A DNA stretch of 64,000 nucleotides from Alteromonadaceae bacterium (GCA_013373625.1 JABXHM010000083.1:1-64000); one strand, 5' to 3'; positions 29,469 through 38,851 are shown, counted from the first letter of the stretch. Made by a program: numbers and translations. Notes: a model not told the origin generated them from the sequence alone.

Positions 29469-30509
29469 TTAGAGGAATTCTTCACCACCGCCACCGCCAA
29501 GCATAATTTCACCGGCATCGGCAAGTCTTCGCGCGACCGACAATACTTCTTTCTGAGCGGTCTCTACTTCGCTGATACGCACAGGTCCCATTGCCTCGAG
29601 GTCGTCGATCAACATTTCCGCCGCCCGCTTGGACATATTTTTGGTAATTTTGTTTTTCAGTTCTTCATCAGCGCCCTTAATAGATTTGAGCAGCGCGTCT
29701 TGTTGAACCTCACGTAAAATAGCCTGAATACCGCGATCATCAACATCAACCAAATTATCAAATACAAACATAAGATCCTGAATTTGTTGGCTCAGCTCTT
29801 CGTCCTGTTCGCGGATAGCATCCATTAACTGGCCTTCGATATTGGTATCGAGGTAGTTCATAATGTCGGCTGCAGATTTCAGGCCGCCCATTTTGGCTGC
29901 CTGCGTACCCGCCTGACCGGCAAACTGTTTCTCCATAATCTCATTCAGTTCCTGCAATGCTGCTGGTTGTACTTCTTCAAGGTTGGCAACCCGCATTAAT
30001 AAATCAAGGCGCACTTTTTCAGAAAACTGTGACAGAATTTCGGCCGATTGTTCAGGCTCCAGATAAGACAACACTATTGTTTGGATCTGCGGGTGTTCGT
30101 TGCGAATAATGCTCGCAACCTGTTTAGAGTCCATCCATTTCAGTGAATCGAGACCTTTTGCCCCCGATCCCATTAAAATTTGATCGATAAGGTTTGCGGC
30201 TTTATCTTCGCCTAATGCAGCCGTTAACGCACGTTTAACGAAGTCCTGACTCTGGAAGCCAATCGTCGAGTAGTTTTGAATTTCTTCAATAAAATGCTTG
30301 TGGACCGCAGTAATTTTAGGTTGCGTCATATCATCGATACGCGCCATGGCAGCACCGAGCTTCTGCACCTGCTTAGGTTCCAGGTGCTTAAGGATTTGCG
30401 CGGCGTCTTCTTCAGATAAACTCAGCAACAATATTGCCGCTTTTTCGACCCCTTCGAGCTTAGTCACGTCATAGCTCTGTTGTTCTTGTGTGGCGAGTTC
30501 TTCGGCCAT
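29469..30509 (-). CDS. fliG: Flagellar motor switch protein FliG
   Basis: C-ring protein that contacts the stator, 346 residues. The N-terminal domain binds FliF, and the middle domain includes the EHPQ motif (RNEHPQIQTIVLSYL, about 153-167). The C-terminal domain carries the charged torque helix DRGIQAILREV. It lies 14 bases after fliF. Confidence 0.96.
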   Translation of the reverse strand: MAEELATQEQQSYDVTKLEGVEKAAILLLSLSEEDAAQILKHLEPKQVQKLGAAMARIDDMTQPKITAVHKHFIEEIQNYSTIGFQSQDFVKRALTAALGEDKAANLIDQILMGSGAKGLDSLKWMDSKQVASIIRNEHPQIQTIVLSYLEPEQSAEILSQFSEKVRLDLLMRVANLEEVQPAALQELNEIMEKQFAGQAGTQAAKMGGLKSAADIMNYLDTNIEGQLMDAIREQDEELSQQIQDLMFVFDNLVDVDDRGIQAILREVQQDALLKSIKGADEELKNKITKNMSKRAAEMLIDDLEAMGPVRISEVETAQKEVLSVARRLADAGEIMLGGGGGEEFL

Positions 30510-30522
30510 TTCTTGCTACCCC

Positions 30523-32214
30523 TTACTCATCCTGCATTAACCAGCCTTTCACTACCTGGGCAGATAGTTCAGGCTCGTTAGCAACCAGTGCACGTACGGC
30601 TTTAAGTACATCTTCGTCTTTGTGCAGATCCGGTAACATTAATGAACCATCGGCGGCAAAGCCAACCTGCCCTTCATCAAAGTCCTGGGACAGCATACTA
30701 ATCGTATCATCGCCTAAGTCCAGTCCTTCATCGGCGTCAAAGTCATCGCCTTGCTGAGCATTATCAGGATTAATGAGTTTTGACAGCATCGGACGTATTA
30801 CGGCAAATATCAATGCAATCACAACCAATCCGCCCATTACCCATTTAAGTATAGGCATGAAAAACGGTTGTTCCCAAATTGGCAGATCTTCAACTTCTCC
30901 GGCGTCGATGCGGCTAAACGGCATACTCACGACTTCGAGGCTGTCGCCACGTGTTACATCAAAGCCAATGCCGCCTTGCAGTAAACGTCTGATACTGAGT
31001 AGCTCTTCCTGACTGCGGGCTTCACTGGTTACCGTACCATCTTCGGCCACTGAAGACTGATAGTCGACCGCCACCGACACACTTAACCGACGAATAACGC
31101 CAGTTTGTTGTTTAGTATGACTAATTGTAGTGTCGAGCTCGTAATTGCGGGTTGATTCTTTAGATGTGCGTCCGGGAACCGGGGCACCCTGGCCGTTATT
31201 CCCCACTGCATTTTCGGGTATATTGGCGTCTAAGGGCGGTTGATTGCTGATGGCGCCGGGAATACCTGCTGCCACTGATCCCACTGTATTTTCTTCAAGA
31301 ATCATTTCACTACGCACAGCAGGCAAGTCGGGGTTATAACGTCGCTGTGTTTGCTCTACCGAGGTAAAGTCCATGCTGACATCGACCTGAGCCGTATAGT
31401 TGCCAATGCCAAGTACGGGGATCAAAATGGCGTCGATTTTTTCCTGGTATTCGCTTTCACGCTGCCGTTCTATTTCGTATTCTTTGCGTGCTCTGGCACT
31501 CACTGAATTTTGTGAGCCGGAGTTTAATAACCGGCCATTGCTGTCGGTTACAGTCACACGTTCAGGTTCCATCCCCTGTACGGCTGAAGCGACAATATCT
31601 ACCACGGCATCCACTTCTTCACCGCTAATAGTAGCGCCTCGGCTGGCGGTCAGTACTACCGTTGCACTGGCTTTCTTTTCGCGACGGGCAAATACGTTTT
31701 CTTTCGGCAACGCCAGCAGAACACGCACCTTTTTAATACTTGCCATGTCTTCAATGGTAGAGGCAATTTGCATTTCGCGGGCGTGCTTTAAACGTTCCAG
31801 TTCAACCCGCTGGGACACACCAAATCCCATGTCCTGCATAATAATATCGCTACCAAGCTGTTCGCTCTGAACCAAACCTTCACGGCTCATACCAAGCTTT
31901 ATTTTTTGATAGTCGTTAACCTGAACATGAACAATATTTCCTTCGAGTCTGTATTCAATTTGATTCGCGTCCAGGTAATCGAGCGTTTGAATAAGCTCTT
32001 CAGTATCCATTTTGGCCAGTGGACGATAATCTGGCTCCTGAATAAAAACCACCACAAATATGGCAATCGCAACACTGATCACTAACACAACAATGAGCGT
32101 CATCTGACGTACCATGTCGGTTGTGCCAATGGTGTCCATAAAGCCTGATTTTTGTTCGATATCTGATTCGTCTGAACCAGACACAGCCAAATTAGTACCT
32201 GTTGCTTCAGCCAC
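30523..32214 (-). CDS. fliF: Flagellar MS-ring protein FliF
   Basis: Forms the membrane ring on which the basal body assembles. It has 563 residues with transmembrane helices at about 34-56 and 455-477. The ring-building YscJ-like domain contains REGLVQSEQLG and RVLLALPKENVFAR. The C-terminal acidic tail is the FliG-binding segment. It lies 15 bases after fliE. Confidence 0.96.
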   Translation of the reverse strand: MAEATGTNLAVSGSDESDIEQKSGFMDTIGTTDMVRQMTLIVVLVISVAIAIFVVVFIQEPDYRPLAKMDTEELIQTLDYLDANQIEYRLEGNIVHVQVNDYQKIKLGMSREGLVQSEQLGSDIIMQDMGFGVSQRVELERLKHAREMQIASTIEDMASIKKVRVLLALPKENVFARREKKASATVVLTASRGATISGEEVDAVVDIVASAVQGMEPERVTVTDSNGRLLNSGSQNSVSARARKEYEIERQRESEYQEKIDAILIPVLGIGNYTAQVDVSMDFTSVEQTQRRYNPDLPAVRSEMILEENTVGSVAAGIPGAISNQPPLDANIPENAVGNNGQGAPVPGRTSKESTRNYELDTTISHTKQQTGVIRRLSVSVAVDYQSSVAEDGTVTSEARSQEELLSIRRLLQGGIGFDVTRGDSLEVVSMPFSRIDAGEVEDLPIWEQPFFMPILKWVMGGLVVIALIFAVIRPMLSKLINPDNAQQGDDFDADEGLDLGDDTISMLSQDFDEGQVGFAADGSLMLPDLHKDEDVLKAVRALVANEPELSAQVVKGWLMQDE

Positions 32215-32228
32215 GGTAACTTACTCCA

Positions 32229-32555
32229 CTACACCGGCATATTCATGATTTGTTTGTACGCTTCAAGTACCTTGTTACGCACTTGAACTGTCGCTTCAAA
32301 GGCAATACCAGACTTTTCTTTGGCCAACATAACTTCAGCCAGGCTAAGCGATTTGTCACCCATTTCGAAACGCTGAGTGAGATCTTTAGACTCAAGCTGC
32401 ATGCTGTTCACTTTTTCTATGGCATCACCCAGCATGGCAGAAAAGTCGCTTTTGGAGGTATTTAACTCAACCTGAGGCTGTGGGTTAACATCCAGCCGGG
32501 ATTGCGCAATCATTGATTGCATTTCCTGATACAAGCTATTGGCTTTGACGTCCAT
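32229..32555 (-). CDS. fliE: Flagellar hook-basal body protein FliE
   Basis: Rod/MS-ring junction protein. I chose ATG 32555 (108 residues) because AGGAG lies six bases upstream and the product then has the family's usual length. The frame from 32585 adds ten residues without a ribosome-binding site. The C-terminus KVLEAYKQIMNMPV and the segment MLAKEKSGIAFEATVQVRNK are diagnostic. It is the first gene of the fliEFGHIJ run. Confidence 0.93.
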   Translation of the reverse strand: MDVKANSLYQEMQSMIAQSRLDVNPQPQVELNTSKSDFSAMLGDAIEKVNSMQLESKDLTQRFEMGDKSLSLAEVMLAKEKSGIAFEATVQVRNKVLEAYKQIMNMPV

Positions 32556-32633
32556 AACGACTCCTGGTTTATCTGAAGTTGCCATCCGATAGTGCCGGAT
32601 TTATGGCAGATTTATCACTGATACTGAATGTAC

Positions 32634-32649
32634 AGCAAGGACCAGACCA
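32634..32649 (-). promoter_or_regulatory. Sigma-54-like promoter of fliE
   Basis: The minus strand reads TGGTCTGGTCCTTGCT. The -24 GG and the exact -12 TTGCT are at correct spacing. It lies 79 bases before the fliE start. Confidence 0.6.
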
Positions 32650-32689
32650 ACTTTGATAATTATTAAAAATCAATTAGTTAAGAAAGAAT

Positions 32690-32703
32690 GCCAATTTAAT
32701 GGC
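32690..32703. promoter_or_regulatory. FlrA/FleQ-like dyad upstream of fliE
   Basis: GCCAATTTAATGGC has GCCA/TGGC arms around ATTTAA and shares the core CAATTTAATG with the site upstream of flrB. It resembles the FleQ box (GTCAATAAATTGAC type). It lies about 40 bases upstream of the fliE -24 element, a usual enhancer position. Binding by FlrA is inferred. Confidence 0.5.
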
Positions 32704-32764
32704 GGCAAGACATCGCAGCAGTAACAGAGTGCGGAACGGTGAAGCAATGTAGTGATTCAATAAA

Positions 32765-32788
32765 AAAGGGCGCAACAATGCACCCTTT
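32765..32788 (-). terminator. Rho-independent terminator after flrC
   Basis: On the minus strand, AAAGGGTGC and GCGCCCTTT form a stem with one mismatched pair around a short loop. TTTTTTA follows. It begins 18 bases after the flrC stop and separates flrBC from fliE. Confidence 0.8.
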
Positions 32789-32805
32789 ATATAGTAAGTA
32801 AAGGA

Positions 32806-34152
32806 TTAGGCAGGCACTTCAATGCCCTGCTCACGCATGCGGGCCAGCTTATACCGCAGGGTACGCGGACTGATGCCGAGTTTTTCGGCAACATCTTTGC
32901 GTTTACCGTTACAATTGACCATTGTATCGAGAATAATCTGATGTTCCTGATGACGTAACTCGGAGCCTAACTTACTGTCATCTTCATCTTGATCGGCCTC
33001 ATCTGCCGCAGTAACCGCCTGACCAGTCATGGGTTCTACCATCAGATCGCTGGCATCGATACTGTCACCCTCGCACAAAATTAAAGCCCGCTGACAGACA
33101 TTTTCAAGCTCCCTTACATTGCCCGGCCAGCTGTGTTGCAGCAGTTTATTACGTGCCGAGGCACTTAACTTATAGCAGCCAAGTGCTTGTTGCGCAGCGT
33201 GTCGGTTAAGCAAATGCTCGGCCAGAGGTATGATATCCCCGGGGCGCTGGGCCAACGGTAACCAACAAATTGGAAAAACGTTTAAGCGGTAATATAAATC
33301 TTCACGAAACTCGCCACGGGCCACTGCTTCTTTCAGGTCGCGGTTACTGGTCGCTATAACACGCACGTCCAGTTCAATGGTTTTGCGAGCGCCTAAACGT
33401 TCAACTTCTTTTTCTTGTAACACGCGCAGTAACTTAGCTTGAAGAGCTAAGTCCATTTCGGTAATTTCATCGAGCAGTAATGTTCCCCCCTGGGCCTGCT
33501 CGAATTTACCCGGACAGGCCTGAACTGCACCGGTAAAAGCCCCTTTTTCATATCCGAATAATGTTGCTTCGAGCATATTCTCAGGAATTGCCGCACAATT
33601 TATTGCCACAAAGGTTTGCTGACGCCGCGAGGAATTATCATGGATATAACGTGACAACACTTCTTTACCTGAACCGCTCGGCCCCAATACCATAACGGTG
33701 GCCTCAGAGCGTGCCACCTTTTTAGCCAGTTGCAATAACTCCAGGCTTTTCGCATCGCCTACTATTGGCTGGCGCGACTCCACTTTTTGCGCTGGCGCGT
33801 AGCGCCCTACCAGGTTCAGTAATACTTCTGGCGCGAAAGGTTTAGACAAATAATCTGTTGCGCCATCCCGCATTGCACTGACCGCATCGTCAACGGTGGC
33901 ATAGGCGGTCATCAGTAACACTGGCAGATTAGCATCTTTGCTCTTGATTGCTTTAAGTAGGGCCAGGCCGTTCATTTCGCCCATTTGGATATCGCTGACG
34001 ACAATGTCTACCGCTTGCCGGGATAGCATCATGATAGCCTGTTCAGCGCTGTCGGCTGCAACCACCTGATAGTCAGCGAGCAACAGCGTATCTACCAGCG
34101 CTTCGCGCAAACCAGCATCGTCTTCAACGATAAGTACGGTCGTTTTTGGCAT
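32806..34152 (-). CDS. flrC: Sigma-54-dependent flagellar response regulator FlrC (FleR)
   Basis: Activates class III flagellar promoters when phosphorylated by FlrB. The receiver domain (about 1-120) has D54 in SDIQMGEMNG. The AAA+ domain has Walker A GPSGSGKE at 157-164 and an intact sigma-54 contact loop GAFTGA at 204-209. The C-terminal Fis-type helix-turn-helix reads GKRKDVAEKLGISPRTLRYKL. It lies three bases after flrB. Confidence 0.94.
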   Translation of the reverse strand: MPKTTVLIVEDDAGLREALVDTLLLADYQVVAADSAEQAIMMLSRQAVDIVVSDIQMGEMNGLALLKAIKSKDANLPVLLMTAYATVDDAVSAMRDGATDYLSKPFAPEVLLNLVGRYAPAQKVESRQPIVGDAKSLELLQLAKKVARSEATVMVLGPSGSGKEVLSRYIHDNSSRRQQTFVAINCAAIPENMLEATLFGYEKGAFTGAVQACPGKFEQAQGGTLLLDEITEMDLALQAKLLRVLQEKEVERLGARKTIELDVRVIATSNRDLKEAVARGEFREDLYYRLNVFPICWLPLAQRPGDIIPLAEHLLNRHAAQQALGCYKLSASARNKLLQHSWPGNVRELENVCQRALILCEGDSIDASDLMVEPMTGQAVTAADEADQDEDDSKLGSELRHQEHQIILDTMVNCNGKRKDVAEKLGISPRTLRYKLARMREQGIEVPA

Positions 34153-34155
34153 AGG

Positions 34156-35310
34156 TTATTCCTCTGTACTGTCCGCAGCAGCCGCCGTCTCGGTGGCAAT
34201 TGTGCGAGGTAATAAAATTGAAAAACACGCACCTTGTTCAGGCGCATTCTCTATTGCAACTTGCCCCTGATGGGCACTTACGACAGACTTCACCACAGCA
34301 AGGCCTAATCCAGTGCCATGCGTTTTTGTAGTGTAAAATGGCTCAAAGATTTTATGTCTGAGTTCACTGGCAATACCGGGGCCGCAATCACTAACCTTAA
34401 TGTTCAGCCACTTATCCTGCACATTAAAATCAACAGTCACGTCGCTGCCCTTAGGGCTTATCTGACTGGCATTCTGGATAAGGTTGAGTAAGGCACCCTG
34501 TAATGCAGTGAGGTTGCCGGTAATTTCAGCTGACGTATCCGTACCATTAAAAATCACATTTTGCGCTTTACCCTGAGTTATAGTCTGGGCGGTACTGGCA
34601 ATGGCGTTGTACAGATCATCAACTGAAATATCACTGACAACCTGCTGCTCGCCACTTTTGGCAAACAGCAGCATATCGTTTACCTGACTTTCGAGTTCTT
34701 TTAAGCGGTCTTGTAGCTTACCTGCAAATTGAACGCCTGCATCGGCTTTAAGGTTTGTGCGCGTTAAGTTAGCTGCGTATAACATTGCTGCTGACAAGGG
34801 AGTGCGAATTTGGTGAGCCAACGATGCCACCATTCTGCCTAGTGACGACAAACGTTGCAGGTGACTTAACCGGGCCTGAAGCTGCCGTGTTTCGGTAAGG
34901 TCGGTCAGTACAATAAGCTGTCCTGGCTCATTGACGAGTGGCGTAATAGAGAGTTTTACCCGACGCCCATCGAACAACGAGACTTCATGGCCATCATCCG
35001 CACGGGGATTAAATGAACGCGCAATGATAGTTCGCCACAATTCGCCTTCCAACGGCTCGCCCAGCAACAAGGTAGCTTGTTCGTTGGCCTGACGTACGAA
35101 GCCCTTACCATCCAGAACAATCACGCCTGCTGGCATCACCTGCAATAAATGATTCAGGCGCGACGCTTGTTGTCGAAGTGAATCTAATTCTTGCTGTTGC
35201 GATTTTGCAGACTCACGCACCAACGATAAATCGGTTAACGGCTGATGCTGCTTTACCGTGTTAACGGGCATAGCTTCTATGGTAGTGGCAGAACGACTTT
35301 TTAATGCCAT
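34156..35310 (-). CDS. flrB: Flagellar sensor histidine kinase FlrB (FleS)
   Basis: Cytoplasmic kinase for FlrC, with no transmembrane helix. A short coiled coil precedes a PAS domain (about 50-145). HisKA follows with the phospho-His in LAHQIRTPLS (about residue 166), then HATPase with NLIQNA, DCGPGI and TGLGLAVVKS. ATG 35310 has GAGGAA five bases upstream and is preferred over TTG 35337, giving 384 residues. A near-consensus sigma-54 promoter lies 47 bases upstream. Confidence 0.93.
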   Translation of the reverse strand: MALKSRSATTIEAMPVNTVKQHQPLTDLSLVRESAKSQQQELDSLRQQASRLNHLLQVMPAGVIVLDGKGFVRQANEQATLLLGEPLEGELWRTIIARSFNPRADDGHEVSLFDGRRVKLSITPLVNEPGQLIVLTDLTETRQLQARLSHLQRLSSLGRMVASLAHQIRTPLSAAMLYAANLTRTNLKADAGVQFAGKLQDRLKELESQVNDMLLFAKSGEQQVVSDISVDDLYNAIASTAQTITQGKAQNVIFNGTDTSAEITGNLTALQGALLNLIQNASQISPKGSDVTVDFNVQDKWLNIKVSDCGPGIASELRHKIFEPFYTTKTHGTGLGLAVVKSVVSAHQGQVAIENAPEQGACFSILLPRTIATETAAAADSTEE

Positions 35311-35356
35311 ACGTTCCTCGTCAATTAGCAGACACAATGTGGACTACAAAGGAACT

Positions 35357-35372
35357 AGCATGAGTCGTGCCA
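35357..35372 (-). promoter_or_regulatory. Sigma-54 promoter of flrBC
   Basis: The minus strand reads TGGCACGACTCATGCT, matching the TGGCACG-N4-TTGCW consensus at every fixed base but one. It lies between flrA and flrB, 47 bases before the flrB ATG. FlrA is the expected activator by analogy with Vibrio. Confidence 0.8.
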
Positions 35373-35426
35373 GTAATTACTCTTTATTTTTCAGCATCTT
35401 AAGTTGATATCATGAAAGGGGCACCT

Positions 35427-35440
35427 GTCAATTTAATGAC
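35427..35440. promoter_or_regulatory. FlrA/FleQ-like dyad upstream of flrBC
   Basis: GTCAATTTAATGAC has GTCA/TGAC arms and differs from the FleQ-box form GTCAATAAATTGAC at three central bases. It lies 55 bases upstream of the flrB -24 element. FlrA binding is inferred. Confidence 0.55.
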
Positions 35441-35481
35441 AAATCGATGCCTGAGAGGCAGGTTGCATCAATAAAAAACAA

Positions 35482-36933
35482 TCAGTCCCGCTGAATATTG
35501 TATTTGCGCATCTTTTCTACCAGCGTAGTTCTGCGCATACCTAGCTTATCAGCCGCACGGGCTACTACCCAGTCCTGCTGCTCGAGTGCTTGCTGTATAA
35601 GGTTAATTTCCAACTCAGACAAGTATTCTTTAAGATTAACCCCTTCATCTGGCAAGAAACTACTTAGAAGCGGTTCAGTAAGTGCGTCGTCACAAATATC
35701 CGTATCGGATGAATCCTGTGACGCAGCCTCAGCAAAAAGTTCGTTGAAGGCATCACGTTCAAGTACTTCTTCCGGGTAGTCAGGCTCAAAGGCTTCCATG
35801 TCGCCATACTGATATTTTTCAGGTAGATCCTGAACATCCACAATCTGACCTGGGAATAAAATCATTAAGCGCTCAACCAGATTGGACAACTCCCTGACAT
35901 TGCCCGACCAGTTATGCTCCATTAGTGACTCGATTGCACGTTCAGTGAATTTTACCGGTGAAACGCCATCGCCCTGAATACGACTAATTAATTCCTGTAA
36001 CAGCAGTGGTATATCTTCTCTGCGTTCACGTAATGCAGGACTATCAATTGGAAACACATTAAGGCGATAGTAGAGATCTTCACGAAACTTATCTTCTTCG
36101 ATTAATTTATCGAGATCCCGGTGGGTAGCGGCAATAATCCGAACATTGCATTTCAGCGGGCGATTACCACCTACCCGCTCGAAAATCCGTTCCTGCAGAA
36201 CTCGCAGCAACTTTACCTGCATTTGCAATGGCATATCGCCAATCTCATCGAGAAACAAGGTACCGTTTTCGGCCAGCTCAAAGCGTCCTTTACGCGCACT
36301 GATTGCACCGGTAAACGCGCCTTTTTCGTGACCAAACAATTCGCTTTCAAGCAACTCTCCGGGAATTGCACCACAATTCACCGGTATAAAGGGGCCGTCT
36401 TTACGCTCAGATAAAAAATGCACGTTACGCGCGACGACTTCTTTACCGGTGCCAGACTCGCCAAGGATCAACACCGTTGCGTCGGTGGGCGCAACCTGCT
36501 CAACCAACCTGCGAACCCCCTGAATTTGTTCGCTTCTTCCCACCAGACTACGAAACAGCCGGGTTTTAGTCGGCACCACACCATTACGCACAGGGTGGCT
36601 GCGAATATATTCCTGACAACGATGAATAGATTGAGTAAGCGACGGGTATGTAATAGGCGAGTTGATATGACCAACCAAATTGCCCACTGATAATAACGCT
36701 GGGTCGGGCATATTTAACGCCACAAAGGGGTGCGTAGGGTACATTTTTATTAGTGACAGCGCACTATCACCATCTTCAACATCAATGATTACCGCGGAAG
36801 GAGTTTTACTTTCCAATACACTTTTAGCTTCTGTAATGGACAGTGATACACACGGCTCCCCTAAAAACGTCAGGATCGTGTGTAAGTTTTGCTGCAATGC
36901 ATTGTTATTGCTAACAAGCAATATATCCTTCAT
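35482..36933 (-). CDS. flrA: Flagellar master regulator FlrA (FleQ)
   Basis: Sigma-54 enhancer-binding protein at the top of the polar flagellar hierarchy, inhibited by FlhG and c-di-GMP in relatives. A divergent receiver-like FleQ domain spans about 1-112. The AAA+ domain has Walker A GESGTGKE (158-165) and GAFTGA (205-210). A 60-residue acidic linker leads to a Fis-type helix-turn-helix ([20 protein letters not shown]). Its length of 483 is typical. A palindrome lies 66 bases upstream. Confidence 0.95.
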   Translation of the reverse strand: MKDILLVSNNNALQQNLHTILTFLGEPCVSLSITEAKSVLESKTPSAVIIDVEDGDSALSLIKMYPTHPFVALNMPDPALLSVGNLVGHINSPITYPSLTQSIHRCQEYIRSHPVRNGVVPTKTRLFRSLVGRSEQIQGVRRLVEQVAPTDATVLILGESGTGKEVVARNVHFLSERKDGPFIPVNCGAIPGELLESELFGHEKGAFTGAISARKGRFELAENGTLFLDEIGDMPLQMQVKLLRVLQERIFERVGGNRPLKCNVRIIAATHRDLDKLIEEDKFREDLYYRLNVFPIDSPALRERREDIPLLLQELISRIQGDGVSPVKFTERAIESLMEHNWSGNVRELSNLVERLMILFPGQIVDVQDLPEKYQYGDMEAFEPDYPEEVLERDAFNELFAEAASQDSSDTDICDDALTEPLLSSFLPDEGVNLKEYLSELEINLIQQALEQQDWVVARAADKLGMRRTTLVEKMRKYNIQRD

Positions 36934-37210
36934 TCATTCCCCGAAACGCTATTGTTATTCTTATTAGTTTATACCAAACCACAGATTTTTGTGTGCGAGT
37001 GTCAAAATTTGGACACAATTTTTTTTGCAACAGAACAACCAAATGGCTTGCGCGCTATGATAACCACAACGAGCAAGCGCGTTGCCTGTGTAACTCTGTA
37101 CTACCTTCGGTTAACACAAGTCTCATTGGTGCCAAACGTCACTATGCTGTGCATTGGCAATTGTAGTCGTAACAATGTGAATCGCAATGAAAAAGGAGAT
37201 TTTTAGCAAT
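36934..37210. other. flrA upstream region
   Basis: Gene-free stretch between flrA and the flagellin terminator. Apart from the palindrome at 36999-37016, no clear sigma-54 element was found, so flrA is probably expressed from a sigma-70-type promoter. Confidence 0.4.
36999..37016. promoter_or_regulatory. 18-bp near-palindrome upstream of flrA
   Basis: GTGTCAAAATTTGGACAC is symmetric except for one pair. Its inner GTCAAAATTTGGAC resembles a FleQ box at 10 of 14 bases. It may be an autoregulatory or repressor site for flrA (inference). Confidence 0.4.
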
Positions 37211-37233
37211 AAAAAAGGCAGGTAAACCTGCCT
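37211..37233 (-). terminator. Rho-independent terminator of the flagellin gene
   Basis: On the minus strand AGGCAGGT pairs perfectly with ACCTGCCT around a two-base loop (the effective loop is larger), followed by TTTTT. It begins 20 bases after the flagellin stop. Confidence 0.88.
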
Positions 37234-37253
37234 TTGTATTAATTTTGTACTAA

Positions 37254-38054
37254 CTAACCGTTAAGTAAACTAAGCACCTGACCCTGCTGCTGATTAGATT
37301 GAGCCTGTACCGTCAGGGCTGCCTGCCCGGTCACATCGTTAACGGCTTGCTGCGAAGCGGCTTGCGCGTAGTCGGTATCCTGAATACGACTTCTTGCCGC
37401 TGCCTGATTAACATTGGTTTCGGTTAAGTTTCGGGCCGTTGAATCAAATTGACTTTGAATTGCCCCCAAATCGCCGCGCGCACTGCCAACAGTTTCGATC
37501 GCACTATCTGCCGCGGCAAGCGCCTCATCGACTGATTGTGACGTAATATCTATGCCCAAAACATCTGACAAACGGCTGCCGATATCGTTAGTATCGACAC
37601 TGATATTCTGCCCTGCCTGACTACCTACCAGAAAATCAATGGAGCCTTCTTCCGATAGCAGTGGTTTACCGGCGAATTCTGTTCGCTCAATGGTTTGAGA
37701 TATATTTTCCTGCAGCTGAGTAATTTCAGATTGAATAGCCTGACGATCAGCGTCGCTTAAAATGCCGCTGCCTGCCTGTAAACTCAATTCCCGAATTCGA
37801 CTCACATCATTATTGATGCCTTCCAGGCCGCTCTCGGCAACCTGAGCCAGCGAGATGCCGTCATATGCATTGTTAACAGCCTGACGGCCGCCTTCAACTT
37901 CTGACGTCAGACGGTCGATAATTTGCTGTGCAGACGCCCCGTCGGCAGCACTATTTATTTGCTTACCCGACGCAAGTTGTTCTGACAGTTTGTTTTGTCG
38001 TTGCTGAACTTGTTCTAACAGCGACATTGGTTTGTCTGAATTAAAATTAATCAT
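37254..38054 (-). CDS. Flagellin, short and atypical
   Basis: Filament subunit of 266 residues from ATG 38054 (GAGG eight bases upstream). The GTG at 38063 is rejected. Conserved N-terminal (about 1-140: KLSEQLASGKQINSAADG, IRELSLQAG) and C-terminal (about 185-266) coiled-coil domains are joined by only a short middle. The N-terminus MINFNSDKPM and the C-terminus SNQQQGQVLSLLNG depart from the usual flagellin ends (VNTN near the start, Q-A-N-x-x-P-Q near the end). It has its own terminator. The adjacent glycan island could modify it. Confidence 0.88.
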   Translation of the reverse strand: MINFNSDKPMSLLEQVQQRQNKLSEQLASGKQINSAADGASAQQIIDRLTSEVEGGRQAVNNAYDGISLAQVAESGLEGINNDVSRIRELSLQAGSGILSDADRQAIQSEITQLQENISQTIERTEFAGKPLLSEEGSIDFLVGSQAGQNISVDTNDIGSRLSDVLGIDITSQSVDEALAAADSAIETVGSARGDLGAIQSQFDSTARNLTETNVNQAAARSRIQDTDYAQAASQQAVNDVTGQAALTVQAQSNQQQGQVLSLLNG

Positions 38055-38095
38055 ACCTTTCACCTCACAATCATTTTAGCACTTGCACAAACATT

Positions 38096-38111
38096 CGCCA
38101 ACTGCAGACCA
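38096..38111 (-). promoter_or_regulatory. Possible sigma-54-like element of flagellin
   Basis: The minus strand reads TGGTCTGCAGTTGGCG. GG and GC are at -24/-12 spacing but the -12 half is poor. No FliA-type GCCGATAA box was found upstream of this gene. Confidence 0.3.
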
Positions 38112-38133
38112 GGTGATAACAGGCAAAAGCATG

Positions 38134-38157
38134 TATACAAAACGATACCTTTGTATA
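38134..38157. repeat. Inverted repeat upstream of flagellin
   Basis: Perfect 8-bp arms TATACAAA and TTTGTATA separated by eight bases, 80 bases upstream of the flagellin start and 184 before tagD. It could be an operator between the flagellar block and the glycan island. Confidence 0.35.
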
Positions 38158-38340
38158 GTTACGTGTTATTGGTTCGACGTTTTAGGGCGTATCAACCTGT
38201 AACCCGGGTAACACACTTTTTCCCAAAACTACTATATAATCCCGGCTTAAGATAATGATTGAATAGTGATGGCTACGCTGCACTTCGTTGCATGATGCGG
38301 CTGGTAAGCCAATAAAACCTATATTTATTGAGAAGATTGC

Positions 38341-38796
38341 ATGACGACAGTAGTAACTTACGGAACATTTGACCTCTTCCACATAGGCCATGTCAGGTTG
38401 TTGAAACGACTGAAAGCATTGGGCGATCGCTTAGTGATAGGCTTGTCATCCGATGAATTTAATGTGGTAAAAGGCAAACAGGTCATTATTCCTTATGCTG
38501 ACCGCCGCGAAATACTGCTCTCCTGTCGCTATGTTGATGATGTATTTCAGGAAAATACCTGGGAACAAAAACGTCAGGACTTGCTGCGGGAAAAGGCCGA
38601 CATTTTCGCGATGGGCGACGACTGGGCAGGTAAATTCGATGACTTACAAGACATTGTAAAAGTGCTCTATCTTCCTCGCACTCAGGACGTGTCTACCACT
38701 GAACTTAAAACGGTCATCAAAGAAATCCATGACGAAAGGTTACGTGAAGTGCAAAATGTGGCGGCGCATCTTAATGATTTGCTTAGTAAACTGTAA
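38341..38796 (+). CDS. tagD: Glycerol-3-phosphate cytidylyltransferase, TagD-like
   Basis: Makes CDP-glycerol from CTP and glycerol-3-phosphate, the donor for teichoic acid-type polymers. It has the nucleotidyltransferase motif GTFDLFHIGHVRLL (about 8-21) with HxGH, and the C-terminal PRTQDVSTTELK block (about 116-127) that resembles the TagD/GCT R-T-x-x-x-S-T-T signature. The 151 residues slightly exceed the roughly 130 of TagD. It is the first gene of the glycan island and convergent with wbpE. A different cytidylyl or adenylyl substrate is possible, but the motif favours glycerol-3-phosphate. Confidence 0.8.
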   Translation: MTTVVTYGTFDLFHIGHVRLLKRLKALGDRLVIGLSSDEFNVVKGKQVIIPYADRREILLSCRYVDDVFQENTWEQKRQDLLREKADIFAMGDDWAGKFDDLQDIVKVLYLPRTQDVSTTELKTVIKEIHDERLREVQNVAAHLNDLLSKL

Positions 38797-38851
38797 AACC
38801 AGGCTATGACTAGTATTTAGTATTGATATAAACAGGCATCAGTACTGTAGG

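Noticed and set aside
35444-35467. GATGC...GCATC hairpin after flrA
   Set aside because: Short arms and no T-run in the direction of flrA transcription, so not called a terminator.
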